From Neurospora tetrasperma FGSC 2508 (Eukaryota; Ascomycota; Sordariomycetes; Sordariales; Sordariaceae), in the NCBI RefSeq assembly GCF_000213175.1, contig NW_009799101.1, forward strand, positions 2,639,093 to 2,703,092: a stretch of DNA of 64,000 nucleotides. The letters run 5' to 3'. The translations under genes were made by a program, and so were the position numbers. Shown piece after piece: positions 23,456 to 33,389 of this stretch. Positions within the stretch are counted from its first letter, which is position 1. Every line of letters starts with the position of its first letter. Under the pieces are notes generated by a model that saw only the letters and a program-made list of their open reading frames with translations, searched no databases and was not told the DNA's origin.

Positions 23456-24296
23456 GTTGTCCAACTGTCTCCAGTGATCACCTTTTCTGTAGATCATGAC
23501 TCGTTTGTGCTGAAAGCTGACTGCTACCGAAGAACCTACTGGTAAACGGCGGATGCCAGCGCTGGTGTTTCCAACCTCTGAACTCGACCCCAGAAGATTT
23601 CCCAGTATCGTAAACCACGAACATCCATCCGAGGAGGTACTTCATCAGTTTGCCCTGCATCAACCTCACGGCAAGTATGGGTTTGAGCATGTGGGCGCCC
23701 GTCGCCTTGTTCTCTCATCGAGGTTGCCTCGTTGTCGGAAGGACGCATTGGACGACCAAGCTGTGTTACGCTTGAGGTTTCTTCTTTTCAACTTGTTCCA
23801 ACAGAATAAGCTCCTTTTGTCTCACACAGTCAGCCACGCTTCTCGAACCCGAAAGCCCGGACCCGAAGGTTTCACGATGCTCTGGATCCGCTATGCGTAA
23901 GATGCTGGGATCCGAACTGGTGTGTTAAGCAATGTCGGACTCGACATATGCGGTTTGCAAACTGGGCATTCTACAGAAGTAGAAGTGAAATGCTCTCGTC
24001 CACCACGCGCAAGCTATGCTCTCACGAAGATAGCCAGAGGAACATATATCTCCACCTATAACCCGGCCACAAGGCCTTGAATATCATAACAGCCTGCCAC
24101 TTGAGGTTTTCCTCACCTGAGGTCTGAGTTTCAGAATACAAGGACATAAGGTCAGGAAAGAGTCGACACAAAGCTCTGCAAATATCCAAGATATGGTCTT
24201 TGTGGCTTGGTATCATTGTAATAGGCAGCACAGGCTGGGGTTACCATGCGACGGTATAATATGGCACCACTCCAGGTCTCCGCTTGTTAATACATC
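23456..24296. other. Unassigned flank between the MITE and the 20 kb element
   Basis: 840 bp of ordinary composition. An open frame on the plus strand at 23553-23900 has no domain support. The 20 kb element inserted at its right edge, so before insertion this DNA joined the sequence now at 44595. Confidence 0.5.
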
Positions 24297-24305
24297 CTGT
24301 ACTAC
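24297..24305. repeat. Target-site duplication, left copy (CTGTACTAC)
   Basis: Identical to 44586-44594. It contains TpG, unmutated, as expected for DNA outside the repeat. Confidence 0.85.
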
Positions 24306-24359
24306 GAGGCGGGTTATATCTAGACTACCCCCTTCCCCTATATCTAGACTACTTAACCG
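24306..24359 (+). repeat. MULE left terminal inverted repeat (54 bp)
   Basis: Begins GAGGCGGGTTATATC and matches the reverse complement of 44532-44585 at every base. It contains a 14 bp direct repeat, TATATCTAGACTAC, at 24315-24328 and 24339-24352. The sequence has no CpA or TpG dinucleotide. Confidence 0.92.
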
Positions 24360-26199
24360 CTTGCGGTAAGAGTACGAAGCAGGGGAGCTGGCACGTTAAA
24401 TATTTTGTGCGTGCTGGGCGTACAGGGGTCCCTGTTATTGAAATCCCTATAAAAAAGTAGGGTTTCTCATGCAGACTGGCCTTGTGTGCCTATACGTACT
24501 AAATCTATTAACGTATACCATTGAGGTATATCCAATTGTGCCTTATATTACCAAATGCGTATAGTATAGAGAAGTATATAGAGAGGAGAGGAGTATTTAT
24601 TTTTTATAGTCTTTTTCTAGAGCTTTCTAATTTATATAATTTTATAACTTATCTTATATATATATGTATAATTACACACTCTACTACTTTAGCTTTAGTA
24701 CTAGTGGCTGCCTAAATGGGGGTAATAAGGGTATATAAATAATTTTGTAAAGGATACTAGCTAGTAAATTAGGACTAAAAATACGGGGAGCCTCTATTAC
24801 TAGTACTACCGGGCCGTTATAACTTCTAATAATATATCCCTCCTCTTAGCGAGAGGATAAACGGTCGTTAGGTTTTATACCTTTTTAACTCTTAATAAGG
24901 TTCGCCTTCTAGCTAATTATAAGAGGGGGTTAGTATTAAATTACGTAGTTTATTTAATCTACTTAATTATTAGTACTAGGGGTAGAATTAGGTTAGGTAG
25001 CTTATAAGAGAGTGGGTTTAGTAAATTGAGGAGGTAAGTCCGTTGCTTTCTATTTGGCCTTCTTTATTCGCTTAAGGATTTTAGGGTCCTTAATATACTG
25101 TTTAGGGTTAATTACCGCCTAATTTTATTAGTAAATAGCTTTTAATATTATAGGGTAAAGAGGGATGGGAAATTACTAGATCCCTAGGCAAATACTAATA
25201 TTAGTCAATATCCTCTAAAATAAGTAGCTCTCGGACTACGACCTTTTTTATTCTATTATTATTACGTTTATATTCTATACGAATTATTAGTACGTAGTAG
25301 TAGGGTAATTTGAACTATTGAAAGTAATTATACGTATAGAAGGTTATTAGAACTTTACCTATAAAATATATTCTCGCCTAATTATACTAATTTTAAATAA
25401 GAGTAAGCGCCTTCTACGAAACCTTTTCTATAATAATTATTAATAGAGGGTTATATTTATAATTATCCTTCAAAATAAAGCTCTTATGTGCTACCTTATT
25501 GTTATAATCCTTTTACTTCTTTTTAATAAGGATATATATCTTATTAAATATATTATAGAATAAAATATATAGATTATTAAATATATGTCTAAACTCCACG
25601 TACAATAATTTAAATCGATTAATAATTATAATACTATAATTGTAATACTATTTCGTATAAGACCGCGCCCATTACTGGCGGATAGGCTAAAGCGTATTAT
25701 TAAGATAATTCTAAATCTCTATTATATAGGGATTAGTTAGTAATTAAAATAGAAATAAAAAGTTAGACCTTGGTATATACTTACTAAATTAGTAAATAGA
25801 AAAGGTATTATTTAAATAATCCTACAAGTACTAGTAGTAATTAATCCGGTCAATATAGCAAATCGTTTTAAAAAGATAGAATAACCCGCCCAAGCTATAA
25901 TCCTAATCTACTAGATTAATTACGTACGTTACCCCTTCTAGGTAGCGAGCTTTAGAGTGTCTTATTGCCTTATTAAGAGTCAGTCTCCCTAATAGTATTT
26001 AGAGTTTAGTACTAGCGCCAATACTAGCGCTAGTGCTAGTACTAGTGCTAGTAGTAGTGCTAGTGCTAGTAGTAGTGCTAGTGCTAGTACTGGTGCTAGC
26101 GGGGTCGGCGCTAGTGATAGTAACTGTAACGGTCGGTTGTAACAGCGGCGGTTCAACTAGCTTAGTAATATTAGGGGTATTAAATTTAATAGTCTTAGG
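24360..26199 (-). other. MULE left arm: RIP-decayed 3' part of the transposase region
   Basis: No intact reading frame. The first ~120 bp still carry normal CpA/TpG. RIP becomes dense from about 24480. In minus orientation this is downstream of the recognisable transposase core, so it should hold the transposase C-terminus, but I cannot align motifs with confidence. Confidence 0.5.
26012..26099. repeat. (GCTAGT/ACTAGT)n tandem repeat inside the MULE
   Basis: About fourteen 6 bp units of GCTAGT, ACTAGT or AGTAGT. On the minus strand in the transposase frame it reads as a Ser/Thr run. It keeps many TpG dinucleotides although the DNA around it has nearly none. Confidence 0.8.
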
Positions 26200-26700
26200 G
26201 TTGAGAGAGTTATAGTTACTTAAAGGACTATCTTAATTATCGTTAATATATTTAATAACGTTCTTAAGTATATACTAAAAATAGAGTTGGGGTTGACTAT
26301 TGGGAAAGTAACGCGCGAGAGCTTACTTCTCCGCTATAGAGTTATTAGTAATATAAATAGTAGGGTGAAGTATAGTAATACAATAGACGAGATTACTGAG
26401 ATGCTTAAATAATTAATTTATAAATTTGTTATTCTCTTTATAACTGAAATTAAACGTAACGGAGAAGGTAGTATTAATAGAACTTATACCTATAATTATA
26501 AGTATCTTTAATTTGAAGTATAAAATCTAATTATTAATTGGGTTAATTAATTAAATTAGAGAGGAGGGGAGAGGGGAGACTTACATTGTAAGTATAATCG
26601 ATACTTAAGACTATCGGATTTCTATTCTATATCTATAAATATTAAAGAAATAAAAAGATTAAGAATTTAAGGCGGCCGATGTAGTTGAGGGTATAAGTAT
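26200..26700 (-). pseudogene. Relic of a Mutator-like (MULE) transposase core
   Basis: Reading the minus strand and allowing RIP stops (TAG for TGG/CAG), the order of MULE motifs is clear. NRNPIVLSIDYTYN (about 26626-26585) matches the NPxVLxxDCTYxTN block with the first catalytic Asp. A putative 58 bp intron follows (26584..26527, GTAAGT...TTAG), then ILIIIGISS and FNFSYKEN. Next comes YITNNSIAEK-ALARYFPNSQ, matching VxTDxxxAxxxAxxxxFP, with the second Asp changed to Asn. Then comes L-Y-F-stop-Y-I-LKNV, matching LCxWHIxKNV with Cys, Trp and His all converted by C-to-T or G-to-A changes. The 5' part was split off by the outer retrotransposon inserted at 26920. Confidence 0.75.
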
Positions 26701-26915
26701 ACTATAAATTAAGGGTTTCGAGCTCTCTTAATAGTTTTTAAGTATTAATTAAATTAATAATATACTTTTAATTTAATTGTATAATATTATTCTTAATATT
26801 AATATTCTTAATTTTGTTGTATAGACTAGGGTAAGTACTTTAGAAGATAAGTCGGATCTATAAATTGGTAAACCCTCGTCGATAGAATTATTATACGAAT
26901 TCCTCCGCTTCTAAG

Positions 26916-26920
26916 GTTAA
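26916..26920. repeat. Target-site duplication of the outer Gypsy element, left copy (GTTAA)
   Basis: Five bases directly before the left LTR, repeated at 43314-43318 directly after the right LTR. Confidence 0.85.
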
Positions 26921-27191
26921 TAATACCATTGAGAGGGTATTTGAACGTTGTAACAATAATATATATCTAATTAAATATATATAAAGTAATACTCTAAGAA
27001 GAATCTAGAGTAGGAAGCTTGCGTGCGGTCGATTGACCTTAAGGCACGCAAGCCTTATTTAATCTATAAACCCACCTTCGTAGGTAAGCTCCCGCGGCAG
27101 CGGTTCATTCAATTAAACCCAACCTAGCGGCTGGACTATCCAATTAAGTAATCTAATATGTAATAATACTAGCAATACCGTTCCGGTATTA
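26921..27191 (-). repeat. Outer Gypsy LTR (left; 3' LTR in element orientation)
   Basis: 271 bp, same length as the copy at 43043-43313, with termini TAATAC...GTATTA. The central core (AGGAAGCTTGCGTGCGGT) is well preserved in both copies. Confidence 0.9.
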
Positions 27192-27299
27192 AATCCCGGC
27201 CGCTAAAACGAAATACTACTATTCTTAATAGTTCAGAACTAATATACATATATAAATACTCTCACTTCTTCCTTAGCTTCAAATTTCTCCTATACGCCG

Positions 27300-30200
27300 G
27301 AGCTTTACGTTCTACCGGCTTTTTTAATTTATTTTACTCAAAGTAGACCCTCCTTCCTTTTCTTAATAACATTTTAGCCTTAACTTTCCTTAATCCTCCT
27401 AATCGCTCCCAATATTCTATAACCAACTCCTAGGCGTTGCCTATCTCCTTCTTAGGCAAATATTTATTACAATAATAACTATATCCGATCTATTTCACTA
27501 AATACTTCTATCCTCCATTCTTTTTATCCTTCGTATAATTTAGGGTAATATCTATTTTGTACTCTTCGTCGTCGGAACCGGTTTACTTATCGTTAATTAG
27601 ATTAGGGGGAGGTTAGATCCGACTGAAAGGATTTTGTTCGTAAAGGGCCCGCTTAAAGTAAATTATAGAAATAACGGGGTAAATACCGGCTATTTTAGGA
27701 GGCAAGTCCAATTAGTATGCCAAATTTCCTATTTGCTTAATAATTTTAAACGGACTAATTCGTTATTGAAAGAACTTCTAGAATAGCCGTCCTAGTAGGT
27801 AGTAGTCTTTATACAATTTAAGGAATATATTATCGCTTACAATAAAGGACTATTACTTATAGTTAATATTATATCTCTTTTTTGCCTTAGTAAATACGAA
27901 TACTATAGCTAATTATATTTCTTCTCTAAATCCTTCTCTTAGTACGGGAAATTCCTTAGCTAATTCCGGGGCATTCTTTTTAGTAATTACGTCCATTATT
28001 CTGAGTAGTTTGAAGCCGAAGAGTTATTTGTATAGAAATAATTTAATTAGGTTGGAATAGGCGTTATTTATATTCTATTAGAAGTTAAGTAGGGCCTCAA
28101 CCCAATTAGAATTGGAGAATATAAAGTAGTAGAACCGTATAGCGATTTCTACATTTCAATTCCTACGCTCGGCTATACTATTACTTTAGGGGTAGTATAT
28201 AATAGTTATTAAAAGTTTAGTACTTATTACTTTCTATATTCTTTTCTATATTTGAAATATAAATCTATAGTCTCGGTCCAATATAATACCCTATAGAAGT
28301 CCCTAGTCGCTCAATATCAATTTTCGTATTAATATTATACTCTAATTTTTTACTATATACGTCGAAGATCCTAGGATAAATCTACGTCTCTTAGAAGAGT
28401 AGTAGGAGACTAGTATTAAAGTATTAAAAAAACTATAGCCGGGTAGGTACTATAGGGTGTTGGATGTTAGGACTTTCAGAAGGTTAGTAATAAAGTTTAT
28501 AATAATTATTCTTATAAATAGTATATATTCAGGGTTAATTAGTTAATAGCTACTAATAGTAGCTTTTCTATTTATACGATTAAATTAGTAAGCTGGGCAA
28601 TATTAGATATATTCTTTAATTTAATATATCTTTCTAACTATCATATAATCTTTAAAATCGTAGAGTATATAGTCCCTACTAAAGTAGTACTTTTTATTAT
28701 ACACGGTACTTAATATTATTACAACTATACCTTTCGGAATATACAACCTTTTAATTTTATTAACTAGGTTAATATTATACAATAATCCGTCTATAATCTC
28801 GAAGGGGTAGCTGGTATATAAAATAATACTATTAACCTCGGTAGTATTAGCGTAGGCTTTGAGCTTAGTTATAATAGTACTAAATTTTATATTTTGTTTA
28901 TATACTTCCTTAAATTGCACTTTAATCGCTATTTCTATTTATACCTCCGCTCTTACAAAATATACTACTTTATTAACCAACTAGATTTAATCTAGTATTA
29001 ATACTTCCTCCGATCGACCAAATTTATCGCCTTTAGCTAGGAGACGGCTCAATGCGTTAAGTATTAAATTCAATTTACCCGCAATATAATAAACCTTTAA
29101 ATTGCATTATAATAAATAAATTAATATATTAATTAAATAATAACTACCCCTATTAGTCGACGATGTATTTAGGATAATATATTCGTAAATACCCTTAGTA
29201 ATTACGTAGTCTATTAATATAATTACAGGATAGTTGCAAAAATGGATTAACGTCCGTAGTCGCTTAATTACCTAAACGAGGTACGCGACCTCTATTTTTA
29301 ATAGTCCGTATTGTATTTTAGTTTTATTAAGGGCTTTATTTAAAACTTTAATTAACAAAATTTAATTCGCGAAAATTAGGCTGCCGGGCGACTATTTATA
29401 TCCTTTCTTTACATAATATAGTATTATGCTATATCCTTTCTCTAGGGAGCTGTCGATTTATAGAAAGGTTTACTTATTAGGGTCGAAGTAATATAGTTTT
29501 ATATATTCGTATATAGCCTTCTAAATTATTTTAAAAACTTATTCCTCTACTTTAATTAGAATATATATCGTCTTTATACAATAATTAATTTATTTAATTA
29601 GGTTGCCTACTATAATAGTTCCTACTTTATATCCTTCTATTAGGAGGGTAACTTTCCTCTCTTATAGAAGTTCTAATAGCTTTATATAGTAAGGGATTAG
29701 GTATTAGATAAATCCCGAAGTACTAATATATTTTTCTAAAGACTTTAAAGTATTAAGAAACTTTAATTCTCGAAATGTAATTATTTTCTCGTTTGTAGTT
29801 AATAAACCTAAGGTATTTACTTTAAACCCTAAGAATTTTATATTTAGGTAGCCGATATATAATTTCTTTAGGGATAGGATAATATTCTTTAATACGAATA
29901 AGTCGAATACTTACTTTAAGTGCCTCAAATAATTTTTAACTATTTCCGAGAAAATAATAATATTATCGATAAACGCCCTATAGAAGGTAGCGAATACCGC
30001 TAGCAGTTAGTCTATAAATTTCTATACGTAAGCTAGGGAGTTATAGTAGCCTATTAGAATTATATTTAGCTATTCTAACCTATATAAATTAATTAAAGTA
30101 AATTTATTTTAATACTATCGCTAAACGCTAAATTAATAGAAGAAGGCCGTAGCGTCGATAATAGTAATAAATCCTTTACCCTTAAAGGAAGTAATAACTT

Positions 30201-31160
30201 TAGACTAGAGAGGCAAAGGGTAATTATTTAGGACCGTAACCTTATTAAGTACTTAAAGGTCTATTACAATACGGCCCTTTTATTATCCTTTAATAGTCTA
30301 CTAAACTACGAATACTAAATAAGTAAATAGGGTAGTTCGGTTAACCCAATCTATTTTCCCTTACTTGTATAATAAACCGAATACTTAGTCTAATACTTCC
30401 TAATCTTTCTTACTTAGAGGGTAAGAGCGGGCTTGGATGCGCTAATTCTGCTACTCTTCTACTAATAATATACGTATTATATCCTTTTCCTTTATTAAAA
30501 TAACGCTTCCTTCTTCCTATAAAAAAGGGTACTTATTTATAATACGCTTAATTTTATGTACGAACGCTAGGTTTTGAATATATATATAAATACCCCTATT
30601 AATAATTTCCTCGAATATATTCTCGGAAGTTTTAAATTCTAGTATTGAGTACTCTTCGGCGCCTACTTTTAGTAGTAATATTTCAGCATTTACTGTACCG
30701 TTTACCGTTTTAGTAATTTTATATACTATATCGTTATTTTCGAATTCTACGGCGAGTTCCGTTAGAATTTCTTTATCTAATATATTACTAATATAATCGT
30801 ACTTGCCCGGGGGTAATTTATATAGGAACTACTCCAATTTAATATTATAGTTAGCCTCGTCTATTATATTGAATACTCTAATAACGGGGATTTCAAATTT
30901 ATAATTGAGCAATATTTCTATTTGCGCTGCGGCGGCTAGGTCCGCTATTATTCCTTCAAACAATACTAGGTACCTACTATCTATAGCTTTTATAACACTA
31001 TTTACGTAGAATTTCTTCGGAATTACTAGTACGCTTTTAGTAGTATTACTAACGAATATTAGACGGGGACTTCGAATTTACTATTATATTAACGGCTACC
31101 GTATACTTAGAATTTAGTATAAAGTTTTATCCCTTAGGTAGTAGCTTATATTAGACCGGG
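27300..31160 (-). pseudogene. Outer Gypsy pol relic: protease-RT-RNase H-integrase-chromodomain
   Basis: Minus-strand reading, right to left. RT block A: GKGFITIIDATAFFY (about 30180-30135). RT active-site box: FIDNIIIFSE at 29973-29944, the family's xxDDxxxFS with the second Asp changed to Asn. Thumb and connection: FLGFKVNTLGLLTT and FLNTLKSLEKYISTSGF. Integrase zinc finger: RLYIPKG and the HHCC region, with His and Cys mostly turned to Tyr (28621-28760), followed by YCPAY about 28600. Chromodomain: EEYKIDITLNYTKD...KYLVK-stop-IGYSYYCNKYLPKKEIGNA (about 27590-27430), matching KYLVKWxGY. Many in-frame TAG/TAA. One stop-free stretch remains at 28920-28621. Confidence 0.85.
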
Positions 31161-31165
31161 ATATA
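31161..31165. repeat. Target-site duplication of the inner Gypsy element, left copy (ATATA)
   Basis: Directly before the left inner LTR; repeated at 38851-38855 directly after the right inner LTR. Confidence 0.8.
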
Positions 31166-31477
31166 TATTATAAGGCTAGCCTATAACTATTATCTAGTCG
31201 CGGTATTACTACGGCTATAGTTGCCGGTTAATAGATACTCTTTAATTAGTTAATCCGTTTAGCCTTACTATCGTTATAGTAGCTATTAGGCTAACGTAGG
31301 CCCCCTAATTGGCTATACGCTCCCGGAGGCTCCGGTCACGTGTGCTAAGAATGTTGTTTACCCTTGCCTATATAGGATAAACCGCTACGTACAGATTCTA
31401 TAATTTCCCTTCTTCTTTATATAATTATATAAATTATATTCTACCTTATATATTTAATATCGGCTTGCCCCGTAATA
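31166..31477 (+). repeat. Inner Gypsy 5' LTR
   Basis: 312 bp, pairing with 38539-38850. Termini TA...TA are most simply RIP-converted TG...CA. It carries the conserved core CTATACGCTCCCGGAGGCTC. Confidence 0.92.
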
Positions 31478-31499
31478 ATTAATTGTACCTTACTATTAT

Positions 31500-33330
31500 A
31501 CTACGAGCGTATTTTACTATAAGGAAGAAGTATAAATTTTAATACTATTTTATAATACTATTAATCGCTGGAAAATTCCGCAATCTATCGAATTTAATAG
31601 AGTTTATAATTCTTAATAGTAATATTATTATTACCGACGAAGGTACCCTCCTAGAAGTGCTAAACGAAGATATTAATATTTTAAATATTTCCTAAAATAG
31701 TAAATTTAAGAATTCCAACCTATTAATAAATAAAGATATTTGTCTAATTGTATTAGAAAGCGTACTATATAACCAAACTATTAAATACCTTATTAGTACT
31801 ATCGTAGGAGATAAATTTAAATCCCTCCGAGCCCTTAGAAGGTCCTTTGTTAATATTATTATCCTTATAAATAATAGTACCTTCCGCTCTATAATCTCCC
31901 TAATTGCCCGAACGGTCTAAATATTTAACCTCTTTAATAACGGCCTTATAAATTAATTTTAGGAGTTTGAAAATTAATTCTATATAGAGAGAATAAAGAA
32001 TAAAAAGTTTAAAATAGAATTAGGTAAAACTTTAATAAAATAAAATATTATAGCTAATTAAAACCCTAATAGTAGTAAAAATGGTTATACTAGTAGTAAA
32101 TTAAGTATAGGAGGCGGAGGTTTATTAGGAAATAATTTAGGGACTGCCTTTTTAGTTAATAACCTTAGGGCTCCTCTTAAAATTATAATTATCTCTAAGA
32201 AAGCGCTATTCTCTGACCCTAATCCGTTTATAGCTAGTTAAAAGAACCTCGTTCTACGTAACGAGGTATATATTACTTAGAAAAGTAGGATTCTAATAAT
32301 TTAAGAACTAGACCGTTTCTATTTCCCTAACGAATATACTAAAATCCTTTATATAAATTATTTATTAAGTTTCGAAGTAGCTATTACTTTTAAAAAGGAC
32401 CTTATAGTTATTTTATTCCAATTTAATACGCCCGAATATTAAAAATAGTAAATAGGTAGGGAATTTATTAATTTCTTTAATTCCTACTATAATAATATTA
32501 ATTTAAAATTTAATATTGTATAACGCTTTAATAAATTTAAGTAAAGTAATAGGTACTTTATTAATTTTAAAATCGAATTTATTAAAACGGCCGATTATTA
32601 CTAATTTAATAACTTTATAAAGATTTATTATCTCCGGAATAAAATTTTAATTAAATTCCGTAGGGCGGTCTTTAATTAGTATTAATATCTGGGAAATTAT
32701 GACTTCGAAAGCTAACTGGCTCTCTATAGAAATTTAATACGCTATTTAAAGGATAACGAATATTGTATTAAAATTAATTAATTATAAATTAATAAGTTTA
32801 ATAGGAATAGTAAGAATAATAGTTCCGCTGGAAATAGAAATATATTTAAAGACTATACTATTAATTAAAGTAGTAATATTATAAACCTTAATATAATTTA
32901 TATATCCCGAACTATTTATTCTAATATTATTAATTAATAAATAAAGGAAGGCCTTTATAGGAAGTATAATTAGGAAGGCTATATTATATATAACTATAAG
33001 AATGGTATTAATTACGGTGGTAAACCCCTATAATTTACCGGATTTTGTAATAACTATATTAACCGGAGTTGTAGCGGCCGTAACGGCCGTAAAGGGCGTA
33101 GTACCTATTCTAATACCGGCCGACCCTCCCCCGGTTAGTAGGGTTATAATAATACTAATTTATATACCGCCGGCGCCGAAGGAAGCGGGGATAAAGAAAA
33201 CGAATATAATATATTTAGTATTAATAGTTAGGGAAATAGTCAAACTCTATAAATAATTGTTTATAGAGGCAATAAAAATCTATATAGGAGAACCTTCGGA
33301 ATACTAATAAAATATTCGAAATAATCGTTA
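31500..33330 (+). pseudogene. Inner Gypsy gag relic with a decayed zinc knuckle
   Basis: Lies between the 5' LTR and the protease. At 32956-32997 the spacing is Y-X2-Y-X4-Y-X4-Y, exactly the CX2CX4HX4C zinc knuckle of Gag with every Cys (TGT to TAT) and the His (CAT to TAT) replaced. The rest is Asn/Lys/Ile-rich and stop-filled. A stop-free stretch at 33002-33256 is in another frame and is not a gene. Confidence 0.7.
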
Positions 33331-33389
33331 TCAATTTATTAAATAATTTTAATTAAAATTTAATATTCTTCTCTTCCTATTTCCTATTT

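Noticed and set aside
33002-33256. Open frame of 84 codons in the RIP block
   Set aside because: It is in a different frame from the gag/pol relic and is Val/Ile/Pro-rich because of RIP-biased, CpG-rich sequence. A chance frame.
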